Below, one piece after another: positions 16,880 to 24,447 of a DNA stretch of 54,287 nt. The notes under the pieces were generated by a model. That model worked only from the letters and a program-made list of their open reading frames with translations, had not been told where the DNA came from and did not search any database. Source of the stretch: an uncultured Oscillospiraceae bacterium (GTDB lineage: Bacteria; Bacillota; Clostridia; Oscillospirales; Oscillospiraceae); the NCBI GenBank assembly GCA_900764755.1, contig CAAFPE010000069.1, positions 1 through 54,287 of the forward strand, given 5' to 3'. Numbering within the stretch: position 1 is the stretch's first letter; each line of letters opens with the position of its first letter. The translations under genes and the position numbers were made by a program.

Positions 16880-17422
16880 GTGATTTCCTTTCCGGCCCTG
16901 GTCTGGGGCCTTGTCTTTTATTGCAACGTCGTGACCGGCGCGCCCGGTTGGCACGACGGCGACGTGGTTGCCGACTAAATCGGTCTGTTTGTAGTTCTCC
17001 CCATCCGCCACCCATTTGCAGGTGTACCCGCAGGACACCTCCCGCTTGGTGCGGTTGCGAATCTGATCAGCCAGGATGGGGTCGTTGATGAACAGGTCAG
17101 CAATCAAAAACTTCCCGTCCCGGCGTACGTTCTGCACGTGCCCCCGGGTGTAGTTGGCGTAGTTGGCCGGGTTGACGAATTCCGGCGGGTGGTCGTCCGT
17201 CACCGGGACGCCCTCAAAGGACGCCAGCACCGCCTCCCGGAACACGTCCTCCGGGTAGCGGTTTACGGTCACCGGGAAGTCCGGATCACCGTCCAGACCC
17301 AACTCCCGCCGGAGATACACCTGCTCCCCGGTACGGGCGATGGGCACGTTGCGACAGACCAGAAACCCGTTCACCGTCTCCGTCTGGTTGGGACTGATCT
17401 CATGGCCGTAATAGGCAATCAT
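16253..17422 (-). CDS. DUF2213 prohead protease with C-terminal scaffold domain
   Basis: A 389-residue protein. Residues 1-175 are the DUF2213 protease domain: GFLVCRNVPIARTGEQVYLR, FEGVPVTDDHPPEFVNPANY and DLVGNHVAVVPTGRAGHDVA; His in DDHPP and the nearby residues match the capsid-protease core. Residues 180-389 are Ala/Glu-rich and helical (PEELEQMVGTTAAALDAAPA, KLDRILELLEAQAHRRERV), as in scaffolds. It should direct prohead assembly and then degrade the scaffold. An internal start separates the two halves. Confidence 0.82.
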   Translation of the reverse strand: MIAYYGHEISPNQTETVNGFLVCRNVPIARTGEQVYLRRELGLDGDPDFPVTVNRYPEDVFREAVLASFEGVPVTDDHPPEFVNPANYANYTRGHVQNVRRDGKFLIADLFINDPILADQIRNRTKREVSCGYTCKWVADGENYKQTDLVGNHVAVVPTGRAGHDVAIKDKAPDQGRKGNHMNDFWKNVLTAFGMAAKDASPEELEQMVGTTAAALDAAPAEKAQEAEHAAETEEKPAEDAMVERAPKGDDLGSKLDRILELLEAQAHRRERVHDENDLDELIEKLSGSKTVPCDEMADGCAADSATVALLKKVRPAVASIEDGAAKAKVVDSLLSALAGEDVMGAILGAAADSAKANAQQTARTSYEKICQESESAYAARNPHKNKEV

Positions 17423-17640
17423 CCGTCCACACCCCCCACCATCCCGGCATAGTCCACGTCGTTGCCGTTCAACCGGGATAGCAGACCGGCGATCCGCGCC
17501 GTGTGGTCCGTCTCGTCTGCGTTGATCTCCAGCAGCACAGGGATGTCCTCAGCCGGGGCCAGGGCCATACAGGCCAGATAGAGCCGAGTGGCCTGGATTT
17601 CCTCAGCCAGAGCCCGCTCCAAAAGCTGTTTGTAGTCCAT
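17419..17640 (-). CDS. Two-helix ferritin-like protein in the head operon
   Basis: A 73-residue protein consisting of two predicted helices: MDYKQLLERALAEEIQATRL with Glu13/Glu14, and PVLLEINADETDHTARIAGL with an ExxH motif (Glu43, His46). A Glu in helix 1 and ExxH in helix 2 is how ferritin-like and rubrerythrin-like proteins bind metal; two copies would be needed for a full four-helix bundle. It has a good ribosome binding site (GAGGTGACTTT) and overlaps the protease start. Metal binding is inference; it could also be a structural remnant. Confidence 0.65.
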   Translation of the reverse strand: MDYKQLLERALAEEIQATRLYLACMALAPAEDIPVLLEINADETDHTARIAGLLSRLNGNDVDYAGMVGGVDG

Positions 17641-17654
17641 AAAGTCACCTCAAA

Positions 17655-17703
17655 CGAAAAAAGATGGGGCCGACCCACGGATTGCTCCGTAAGTCGACCC
17701 CAT
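17655..17703 (-). terminator. Hairpin terminator inside the head operon
   Basis: On the minus strand ATGGGGTCGAC...GTCGGCCCCAT forms a long imperfect stem with an inner ACGGA/TCCGT stem, followed by CTTTTTTC. It lies between the 42-residue gene and the ferritin-like gene, upstream of protease and capsid, so it could act as a partial terminator or attenuator. Confidence 0.65.
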
Positions 17704-17743
17704 TCGGTCCTTCCGTCCACCCGTTTGTGGACAGGCGCGTTAT

Positions 17744-17872
17744 TTACAGTTTTACGACGGTCCTCTTGATCTCCACGACCTTTACACCGTCCTTATTTAC
17801 GCTCACTTCCGCCCTGCCCCCTCGGGACAGAATGGACTCAATGGCCCTCTTGGCCGCAGTAGTAAGGGTCAT
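17744..17872 (-). CDS. 42-residue head-operon peptide
   Basis: A small protein with ATG 17872 overlapping the MuF-like stop (ATGA). It reads MTLTTAAKRAIESILSRGGR then AEVSVNKDGVKVVEIKRTVV. One helix plus a beta hairpin is likely. I do not recognise the family. A longer upstream frame in the same phase is rejected because it overlaps the MuF-like gene. Confidence 0.6.
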   Translation of the reverse strand: MTLTTAAKRAIESILSRGGRAEVSVNKDGVKVVEIKRTVVKL

Positions 17873-19023
17873 CGGTTCGCCTCCCTGTATGCCTGTTCCC
17901 AGGCTTTGTATTTTTCGTCCCCCGCCAGCTTGTGCCGCTGGAACGTGGCAAAGGTCTTCGGCGTCTTCTCCGGGATGGTCAGCCGGTAGCGTTCCCATTG
18001 ATGATAGTCCCGAAGCCATTTCGCCCGGGACTTTTCCTTGTTCCGGTAGGCCTCGATCTGCTTCTTCGTCCGGGGGTCCACCGTGGGCGGATTGTCGGTA
18101 AAGGAAGAAAATCGTCGAATTTTTTCAACCTCCTCCTCCGACCGGCCCGCCGGGGTCCAGGGGGCTATGGAATGTTGGCAGTTCGGATGCAAGTTCAGCC
18201 AGCTATTGGCCAGTGTGTTCGGCCCCAGGGGGTCCACCTTCCCAAAGGCCGCAGACAGGGGCGGGTAGTTGGGGTCGGTCCCGCTCTTGGAGTAGACCCG
18301 GCCCTCCAGCGGGGCGCAAATGCCGCAGGTGGTGCCGTTGGTGGAGATCTGGTACAAGTCATGCTCCCCGTCCCGGGTCAGCACAGACAGCACCTCCGCC
18401 TGCCGGCTGGTGGTGCGGGTGACCATGGAGGCGTAGGTGTGCAGACTCCACCGACGGCCCGCCTTATCCACGAAGGCCGTCACCCCCTCCCTGCGCAGAG
18501 TCTCCACGAATTGGGGCACCATCTTCAGCGGCCCCCGGCCCATAGCCTGCTGGGCGGCCACCACCTCAAGACCCACCCGACGGTACAGGTCCGGCTCCGT
18601 TCGTCCAAGTATGGCTTCCTGGAGGGTGGTCATCACTGTCATGGCCGCGTCGGTGAGCTCCCCCATCAAATTCATAGTCAGGCGGTTCACAATGTCCGTC
18701 TGCTCCGCCGTCAGGCTGGAGGCGTTGAGATACCCCCGCCGGTGCTTCTCCGCTGTCTCCGGGAAGGCAAGGGACTTCCGGGCCTCCGGGTGGCTGACAT
18801 AGAATTGCTTCTCGATCATCCGGGGCACGTACTCCCACGCATCATTTTCCATCTTGCGAAGAATGGCTTGTACCCGCTCCAGGGCCGCTACTGCTCCGTA
18901 ATCTATCAGTCCATTACTTCGCAATCTGCCAATCTCATTTATAATCGCAGTCTCCGCCCTCAAAAATATTTCAATTAACTTTTGCAGTTCCCTTTCATTG
19001 GGCGCTCGGTTCAAGGTGGGCAT
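17869..19023 (-). CDS. MuF-like minor head protein
   Basis: A 384-residue minor capsid protein. The N-terminal 170 residues are helical; the C-terminal half has the head-morphogenesis core: LHTYASMVTRTTSRQAEVLS, NGTTCGICAPLEGRVYSKSG (CxxC) and LANSWLNLHPNCQHSIAPWT, whose Cys/His residues probably bind zinc. Such proteins sit inside the capsid near the portal and may be ejected. The tail is basic (Lys/Arg-rich) with no additional toxin domain. Confidence 0.82.
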   Translation of the reverse strand: MPTLNRAPNERELQKLIEIFLRAETAIINEIGRLRSNGLIDYGAVAALERVQAILRKMENDAWEYVPRMIEKQFYVSHPEARKSLAFPETAEKHRRGYLNASSLTAEQTDIVNRLTMNLMGELTDAAMTVMTTLQEAILGRTEPDLYRRVGLEVVAAQQAMGRGPLKMVPQFVETLRREGVTAFVDKAGRRWSLHTYASMVTRTTSRQAEVLSVLTRDGEHDLYQISTNGTTCGICAPLEGRVYSKSGTDPNYPPLSAAFGKVDPLGPNTLANSWLNLHPNCQHSIAPWTPAGRSEEEVEKIRRFSSFTDNPPTVDPRTKKQIEAYRNKEKSRAKWLRDYHQWERYRLTIPEKTPKTFATFQRHKLAGDEKYKAWEQAYREANR

Positions 19024-19281
19024 TTAGTCCTCCTTGTCGTCTTCCAAAATATCCTCCTGACCAGGTGGAACGCCGTCTGGAATAACATTGAGAAATCCCC
19101 AAAACACACCGTCAGGATGGGCTTTTACCTCATCCAACAGTTTATCTTCTACACCAAACGCAACGGCGCTTCCAATAAGCATCTCCACGTCTTCTTCTAA
19201 GACCGTATCCCTTTTCAGTGGATGTTCCTTGATAAACGGCCTTAATGCTTCCCACAATTCATCTACAATAGATTTGTCCAT
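19024..19281 (-). CDS. Small acidic protein, candidate immunity protein
   Basis: An 85-residue, strongly acidic protein from ATG 19281, inserted between portal and MuF-like genes, which are normally adjacent. It begins MDKSIVDELWEALRPFIKEH and ends with an Asp/Glu run (GQEDILEDDKED). Its DNA is clearly more AT-rich than flanking head genes, like the 3' end of the portal gene just upstream. Small acidic proteins encoded right after a polymorphic toxin domain are usually immunity proteins. The role is inference from position, charge and composition. Confidence 0.6.
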   Translation of the reverse strand: MDKSIVDELWEALRPFIKEHPLKRDTVLEEDVEMLIGSAVAFGVEDKLLDEVKAHPDGVFWGFLNVIPDGVPPGQEDILEDDKED

Positions 19282-19294
19282 CCTTTTACATCCC

Positions 19295-21028
19295 CTATAT
19301 CTTCCGCTTAGACAGCAATTCAAATCCACCATATCCGTCCGCTCTGACCCGGTATGTATACTTTGCATCTCGTATTTGCCGGATCGCGCCCTCTGGTAAA
19401 TTAGGGTATCTGGTGTTCAGAACTCCTGTCAAGCGGACGTAGGTTTTGGGCTTCAACTGAATCCCACCATGATTTCTCTGTGGCGACGGCGCATACTTCG
19501 TCTTTCCTATTTTACCACTTCCGCCCCCGCTGGTAAAGCGGCCGTTTGCAGGATCATGGTGCGGATTATAGTCTGTCACACTCCCAGTCAATTCAAAAGG
19601 GCCGATTTCCTCTCCTCCATACCCCAGACCGGCCAGTGGATCTCGCATGGCGGTCACGTCCTGATAGGTTTTCCCAGCGTTGGCCTGGATCTCCTGGTCG
19701 GTGATGTTTCCGAACAGGCCGGTTTCCTCGGCCAGCTTCTTCAGTTCCTTCTGGGCGGTATCCACCTGAAGCAACCCCGCCTGAAAAACGTCCCGGATGG
19801 CCTGGGCCTTTTTCAGGGCGATGTCCGCCACCTCCTGGGCCGTGGGCGTCCACAGAGGCGGGAATACTACGTCCAGGTCGTCGGGAACGGCCCCCCATGC
19901 GGACAAGGCCAGGATGGGCAGCAAACGCTCCAACGCAGGCCGCAGGTCGCTCTCCCTCCGGGTGTCCACGTAGTCGTAGTAATTCATCAGGTCGCTCTCC
20001 CCGGTGGCGTTCATGCCTGCTGGGGCACGCCCGAACAGCTTGGTTACTGGGATGCGGGAGGCACCCGCCAGGTCCAGACACATGGAGTCGTAGACATCCT
20101 GCAGCCCGGTAAAGGTGTACTGGGTGTTGTGGATGGCGTCGCCCTTGTTCACTAGATGCATCCCGAAGTTGGACCGGACTACGGACTGGGCCTGCATGGT
20201 GTCCCAGAACCGCCTTTGCATGGCGGCAGAGCCCACGGAAAACAGCTGGTCCAGGTTCTGCACCTCCATGGTGTCCACATTGGCCCGGAAGGTCAGGGCG
20301 GCCATGTTCTCGGCCACGTTGTCGTGCTTCACCACGTCCCGGTACAGGGCCTCCACCTCGCTCTCCCCCCAGTAGAGATTGGCCTGCTTCTCAATGAATG
20401 GAAGTTCCCGGCCCGTAAACCGCAGGATGCGGGAGTGGTGGACCCTCACCACCACTGTCTCCCCGTTGCTGATGGAGTAGTAGGCCGGAAGTCCGAAGTC
20501 CGGGTCTCCGGGATCACGCACCAACTCCATGTCCGGGGTGATGCCGGACCAGCGGTCCAGAATGTACAGGCCCTGGAAGGCGCCGGGGTAGACCAGGTTC
20601 AGGTCCAGAGGCCGATTCATCTGCCGCTCCTGCCCCTTCACCATGATCAGCGCGGCGGCCCCGCCGTACAGGCGGCCCCAGCGCAGCCCCTCATTGATCC
20701 TGGCCTGCAGCTGAATCCGACGCATCTCCCGTTCCAGGGCCTTCAGGTGCTTGGGATCCACCCCAGACAGAGTGAACCACTTCTTGGTCATGTCATCTGG
20801 GATGATGCCCACCACGTTCTGGACCACCCAGTTGTCCCGATACAGGGAGTTCAGCAGGGCGTAATTGTCCGTCATCCGGGTCATGGGGTACTCGGTGACC
20901 TCCAGCGGCGATTGGCTCCCATAGCCCAGGCGAAACAGCGGATTAGAGAAGGAGTCCGTCACCGGCGTATTCTGTTTTAGGTCCGCCGCCTGGGCGGGCG
21001 TCTTGTGTCGTCTACTCAATCTCTCCAT
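19295..21028 (-). CDS. Portal protein (DUF1073-like) with C-terminal toxin-like extension
   Basis: A 577-residue protein. Residues 1-470 are a DUF1073-type portal: MTRMTDNYALLNSLYRDNWV, MTKKWFTLSGVD, GLRWGRLYGGAAALIMVKGQ and LFGRAPAGMNATGESDLMNY are characteristic. Around residue 487 a DYNPHHDPANGRFTSGGGSG linker begins, followed by about 72 residues unrelated to portals: basic, with a TYVRLTGVLNTRYPNLPEGA segment and a beta-rich KYTYRVRADGYGGFELLSKR end. In phage portal and MuF proteins the HDPxNGRFT linker commonly precedes an attached nuclease-type effector. The GC content falls over this extension. Portal assignment is firm; effector activity is inference. Confidence 0.87.
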   Translation of the reverse strand: MERLSRRHKTPAQAADLKQNTPVTDSFSNPLFRLGYGSQSPLEVTEYPMTRMTDNYALLNSLYRDNWVVQNVVGIIPDDMTKKWFTLSGVDPKHLKALEREMRRIQLQARINEGLRWGRLYGGAAALIMVKGQERQMNRPLDLNLVYPGAFQGLYILDRWSGITPDMELVRDPGDPDFGLPAYYSISNGETVVVRVHHSRILRFTGRELPFIEKQANLYWGESEVEALYRDVVKHDNVAENMAALTFRANVDTMEVQNLDQLFSVGSAAMQRRFWDTMQAQSVVRSNFGMHLVNKGDAIHNTQYTFTGLQDVYDSMCLDLAGASRIPVTKLFGRAPAGMNATGESDLMNYYDYVDTRRESDLRPALERLLPILALSAWGAVPDDLDVVFPPLWTPTAQEVADIALKKAQAIRDVFQAGLLQVDTAQKELKKLAEETGLFGNITDQEIQANAGKTYQDVTAMRDPLAGLGYGGEEIGPFELTGSVTDYNPHHDPANGRFTSGGGSGKIGKTKYAPSPQRNHGGIQLKPKTYVRLTGVLNTRYPNLPEGAIRQIRDAKYTYRVRADGYGGFELLSKRKI

Positions 21029-22247
21029 ACCTCCATGCCGGCAAGGCTGTATTCACAAAGTACCGCAGGGCGTCGGGCCCGTGATCCATAGCCTTCACCG
21101 GCTGTTCCTTTCCCATCATGGTGGACCGTTGGTCCCAGGCATAGGAGCCTAACTCCCCCAGCAGGCCCTCGCAGCCGCCCCGGTTGATCCGGATTCGATT
21201 CTGGTAGAACAGGGTGGCCGTGCGGCGAATGCCGTCCAGCACGGCGTTGTCGCCCTGGAGCACATACAGGCCCCGTCTCTGCAATTCCGCGATAAAGGAC
21301 GCGGCGGAGGGGTCCACGATCACCGGAGGTCGGTCCTCCGGGTCGCAGTCCAAAAAGGCCAGTAGGTCGTCGGCGTACTCTTGGTCCGTCTTTTGCCGGT
21401 GCGTCTCCCGGCTGTCCCAGCGGTACTCCTGCTCCACCCAGGAGACCTCCCCGTCGTCGTACACGTCCAGAAAGACCATAGGGTTTGTGGTGCCATAGTC
21501 GCAGGCGATATAGCGGGCGGCGGTGGCCCGTTTGCCCACGGGGAGTCGGTCATAGCCGTTTTTCGCTGGGTCGAACATATCGTAAACCAGCCCCTCGGCC
21601 AGCACCCACAGCCCCCGGATGTACCGGTCGTAGAACACGCCGGTGAACATGGATTCATACTGCTCAATAACCTTCTCCGTCAGCCCTGGGTTGTCTCGCA
21701 TGGTAAAGTGAAGATACAGCGCATTTCTTTCATCATGCTTCTTAATCCATTCCAGATAAAACCAGTGCTGCGGGCTTTCTGGGTTGCAGGAGAACCATTT
21801 CTTGTTCCCTTCCACAGAACAACGTGCCAAAGCCTGTTCTACAAAGCTACGGGGCATAAGCGCCACCTCGTCCAATAGAACACCTGCAAGCGTGCGCCCT
21901 TGAATGAGTGCCGCACTACTCTCGTCTTTGCCACCAAACACTTCAAACCAATTTGTCGTACCTCCCCGGCGCACCTCAAGGATCTTCTCTGACCGACGCC
22001 AGCGCATGGTATACTTTTCTTTTGCTAGCGTCATGGCCGTGAAAGGGACAATTATATTCTTTGAGCATGAATCAACGGTTTTCCCGCAAATTCCGAACCG
22101 CTGGCCAGAGAAATTTTCCATGGCCCAGCGAACAAACGCCCACATCATGATAGAAGTCTTGCCGGAACGGACAGCGCCGTCACAGATGATGGCGTCGTAC
22201 TTGGAGTAGGGAAAGGCGAGGATTTTCTTTTGCTTGGGGCTAATCAT
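21012..22247 (-). CDS. terL: Terminase large subunit
   Basis: A 411-residue PBSX-type TerL. Walker A is GAVRSGKT (residues 24-31), Walker B is GVLLDEVAL. The nuclease domain has ACDYGTTNPMVFLDVYDDGE, PPVIVDPSAASFIAELQRRG and a late DHGPDALRYFV motif, giving the acidic metal ligands. It packages DNA into proheads with TerS. The start ATG 22247 overlaps the TerS stop; a longer frame was rejected. Confidence 0.93.
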   Translation of the reverse strand: MISPKQKKILAFPYSKYDAIICDGAVRSGKTSIMMWAFVRWAMENFSGQRFGICGKTVDSCSKNIIVPFTAMTLAKEKYTMRWRRSEKILEVRRGGTTNWFEVFGGKDESSAALIQGRTLAGVLLDEVALMPRSFVEQALARCSVEGNKKWFSCNPESPQHWFYLEWIKKHDERNALYLHFTMRDNPGLTEKVIEQYESMFTGVFYDRYIRGLWVLAEGLVYDMFDPAKNGYDRLPVGKRATAARYIACDYGTTNPMVFLDVYDDGEVSWVEQEYRWDSRETHRQKTDQEYADDLLAFLDCDPEDRPPVIVDPSAASFIAELQRRGLYVLQGDNAVLDGIRRTATLFYQNRIRINRGGCEGLLGELGSYAWDQRSTMMGKEQPVKAMDHGPDALRYFVNTALPAWRYGEIE

Positions 22248-22662
22248 CGCTCTCCAACTCCTTCGCCAATTCCCGCAGGCTCTGGCTGAGCCCGTCCTCT
22301 TTTGTAGTCTCTCCCGGCCCACCACTGATGGCCGTCCACTTGTCGATCAGGGTGCCGATTGCCGTGGTGATCTGGGCCGGGGTTGCCTCCGCTAACTTCT
22401 CCGGCGAGTTCAGGGCTTTCAGACCTTTACCAATAATCTCGCAAACCACACCTCGTTGCTTTTCCATGTACGCCATAATGTCGGCGGTGTTCTCGTCCTT
22501 TTTTTGCTGGATTTTATCGGTGATTTCTGGAACTCCCAAAACAATCCGCTTTACTGTGTGATTCGCAACGCCGTTCCTTTTTGCTGTGGCGTTATAACTG
22601 CCCAATTCCAGATAATCAGCCACTATTTTCTTTCGCTGCTTATCCGTCAGCCGTGCAGCCAT
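22240..22662 (-). CDS. terS: Terminase small subunit
   Basis: A 140-residue DNA-binding packaging protein. The N-terminus has a helix-turn-helix, LTDKQRKKIVADYLELGSYN then ATAKRNGVANHTVKRI, and the rest is a helical oligomerisation region. It recognises the packaging site, likely in the hairpin-rich stretch just upstream. Confidence 0.85.
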   Translation of the reverse strand: MAARLTDKQRKKIVADYLELGSYNATAKRNGVANHTVKRIVLGVPEITDKIQQKKDENTADIMAYMEKQRGVVCEIIGKGLKALNSPEKLAEATPAQITTAIGTLIDKWTAISGGPGETTKEDGLSQSLRELAKELESDD

Positions 22663-22954
22663 GTCACCACCCCATCATTTTAGCCCCCGATCCCACCCTC
22701 CCATCTTTTCAGCGAGACGGGCTCACCCATGATTCATTTGGCACCGCATGGAGGGCGCGACCCTCCGGCCCGTATCTTGGGCTGGTTCTTACCTGCGGTA
22801 TATATGCCGCCCCTTTGTGCGGGTCGGGGCGGCTATTGGTTAGGAGGGCCCGTTTTTTGCCACGGAGCCGGGCAGAAGAAAGAAGGGAGTGGGTATCTCT
22901 ACCCACCCCCATTTTCTCAGATATTTTGAGGCCTGTCCCCTATATCTAGGGTTT
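22663..22954. other. Non-coding, hairpin-rich stretch upstream of terS
   Basis: About 290 bases without a convincing gene. It holds several inverted repeats: GGTGGGTA/TACCCACT near 22,890-22,912; GCCGCCCC/GGGGCGGC near 22,807-22,834; and GGAGGG/CCCTCC near 22,750-22,768. Position upstream of the terminase genes fits a packaging (cos or pac) site or late control region. Two minus-strand frames here lack family features and are not accepted as genes. Confidence 0.5.
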
Positions 22955-23143
22955 TCAAAAATTTTTTTGATTTTTCCCAGGGAGAAATCGAGTGAATACT
23001 TCCTCTGTCTCGAACTGTGTACTGCACTTTGTGCATCTCCTTCGCCGGATGATTTTTCCATTTGCAGTTTCCCTTGTATCATATACGAAGCTATCTTCTC
23101 CGCAAATCGGGCACATCCGGGCCGCTTGTTCTGTGTCCAACAT
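22955..23143 (-). CDS. NrdR-like zinc-ribbon protein
   Basis: A 62-residue protein with a four-Cys zinc ribbon, CPICGEDSFVYDTRE and RRRRCTKCSTQFET, closely like the N-terminal domain of NrdR but without its ATP-cone. GGAGGGAG precedes ATG 23143. Short NrdR-like ribbons occur just upstream of terminase genes in phages and are thought to be transcription regulators; the exact target is unknown. Confidence 0.72.
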   Translation of the reverse strand: MLDTEQAARMCPICGEDSFVYDTRETANGKIIRRRRCTKCSTQFETEEVFTRFLPGKNQKNF

Positions 23144-23321
23144 CTTTTCTCCCTCCATCCTTCTTGCTACGGTTCTTCTTACCCTGTCTGGAACAGCAGT
23201 TATCCCCATCCCGCTCCCTCGGCCTCCCCCGGATCAGCAGATAGTGGCAGGCCTTCTCAGTCCCCTCCCCGCAGGCCCCCAGGGATTTGTAATAGATGCA
23301 TCCCATGCACTGGTTACCCAT
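23091..23321 (-). CDS. Cys-rich small phage protein
   Basis: A 76-residue protein starting at ATG 23321, nine bases after AGGAG. The N-terminal part, GNQCMGCIYYKSLGACGEGT then ACHYLLIRGRPRERDGDNC, has the CxxC...CHY...C pattern of small zinc-binding proteins in clostridial phages. The C-terminal 25 residues are low-complexity, basic, and overlap the next gene by 53 bases, so the true end may be reached differently. No function known. Confidence 0.6.
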   Translation of the reverse strand: MGNQCMGCIYYKSLGACGEGTEKACHYLLIRGRPRERDGDNCCSRQGKKNRSKKDGGRKDVGHRTSGPDVPDLRRR

Positions 23322-23610
23322 ACCGCTCACTCCTGTCTACGTAGTACGGGCCAACCACCTGCTTCAGCCTCTCCTCGAATTTCGCAATGGTGTACTCCAT
23401 ATCACGGGTGTCTGCCTCCACCATGTCCGCCGTCTCGTTCACCGCGGCGTTCAGGGCATCCATAAACTTCTTGCACCGCTCCGGCCCGAACCCAAAGGCG
23501 TCGTTTAAGGCGATGGCCGCAAAATCCGCCATCTCCTGCCTGGTGACCCGTCGCGTCACCTCCAGTTCGATTTGGTGCTTCCGGTGCAACTTGTCCAGCA
23601 TCCCGCTCAT
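23314..23610 (-). CDS. Phage hypothetical protein
   Basis: A 98-residue, mostly helical protein: QIELEVTRRVTRQEMADFAA, LNDAFGFGPERCKKFMDALN and NETADMVEADTRDMEYTIAK. The start at 23610 overlaps the stop of the MazG-like gene. I do not recognise the family; it is conserved in position among early/middle genes of this phage type. Confidence 0.6.
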   Translation of the reverse strand: MSGMLDKLHRKHQIELEVTRRVTRQEMADFAAIALNDAFGFGPERCKKFMDALNAAVNETADMVEADTRDMEYTIAKFEERLKQVVGPYYVDRSERYG

Positions 23611-23912
23611 GTCACACCCTCCCTGATCCGCCGGTCCCACCGCTCCAGTTTTTCAGCCTGGATCCGCAACACCTGGCCCCGGTCTACAAAGCTGATGGCC
23701 TCCAGTGCCTCCACGCAGTTGAGCACGTCTGCCACCTCCTCGTTGATAAGGGCCCGCGCCTCGCCCTGTGTCAGCGGTGTGGTGCCCACCAGCGCCCTGC
23801 GCATCTTGAGCACCGCCTGGGCCAGCTCAGAGCACTCCTCCGCACACTGACACAGGATCTCCTCTGGCCCCAGCTGCTTTGCGATTCTGAGGAGCGTTTT
23901 GTTTTCCTGCAT
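23607..23912 (-). CDS. MazG-like nucleotide pyrophosphohydrolase
   Basis: A 101-residue all-alpha NTP pyrophosphatase. The metal-binding helices are visible: CQCAEECSELAQAVLKMRR (EExxE-type) and LINEEVADVLNCVEALEAI (ExxD-type). It would hydrolyse non-canonical or excess (d)NTPs, or ppGpp-like signals, during infection. Confidence 0.75.
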   Translation of the reverse strand: MQENKTLLRIAKQLGPEEILCQCAEECSELAQAVLKMRRALVGTTPLTQGEARALINEEVADVLNCVEALEAISFVDRGQVLRIQAEKLERWDRRIREGVT

Positions 23913-24215
23913 CTAACCCTCCATATTGACCGGCGTCCCCACCGTCCCCACGCTCTCGCTGCTCCCGGTGGCCCGGAAGAACTCCCCAGGCATGGGAAAC
24001 ATCCATCGGAACATCAGATAGTTGGCCGCGTCCACCAGGTGCTCGGTGTTGTGGTCCCGGTGGAAAGCGTCCAGGCACAGTTGGGCCGTCTCCAGGGCAT
24101 CCACCCGCCCCTCGCCGAAATTTTTCCGGGCCGGGCCGTATTTGTGATGCGACACCTCCACACGGTTCCTGCGCAGCCGGTCAAACTCCTCGCTATAATC
24201 GTTGTTGGCGCTCAT
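23913..24215 (-). CDS. Phage hypothetical protein (possible helical nucleotide-binding fold)
   Basis: A 100-residue protein directly upstream of the MazG-like gene. VEVSHHKYGPARKNFGEGRV and ALETAQLCLDAFHRDHNTEH then LVDAANYLMFRWMFP suggest a helical fold with conserved His/Asp. It loosely resembles MazG-like proteins but I cannot place it in a family. Confidence 0.6.
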   Translation of the reverse strand: MSANNDYSEEFDRLRRNRVEVSHHKYGPARKNFGEGRVDALETAQLCLDAFHRDHNTEHLVDAANYLMFRWMFPMPGEFFRATGSSESVGTVGTPVNMEG

Positions 24216-24447
24216 TGGAAAACTCCTCTCTCAGCGCCTCCGCGCTGTCAAAATATTGTGTGCTGTACATCCCCGGCCGCCACCGCTCCAGCCGGATCAG
24301 GTAGGGCACGGACCAGGCCCTGGTGGCGGAACAGGTGCTCACCCGCACCCGCAGCGCCCCCAGCGTCCGCTCGACCTCCATCTCACCGCAGCGGCGGTGG
24401 GCCCGGGCGATGGTCTCCAGGTCCTTGTCTGTCAGAAGATCATTCAT
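24193..24447 (-). CDS. Phage hypothetical protein
   Basis: An 84-residue protein starting at ATG 24447, overlapping the stop of the zinc-ribbon gene (GATGAATGA). It has a helical N-terminus (LTDKDLETIARAHRRCGEME) and a beta-like ALRVRVSTCSATRAWSVPYL. No family recognised. Confidence 0.6.
   Translation of the reverse strand: MNDLLTDKDLETIARAHRRCGEMEVERTLGALRVRVSTCSATRAWSVPYLIRLERWRPGMYSTQYFDSAEALREEFSNERQQRL

Noticed and set aside
22709..23082. Two minus-strand frames in the gap upstream of terS
   Set aside because: No family features, poor starts, and one overlaps the zinc-ribbon gene in another frame. The hairpins explain the sequence better.
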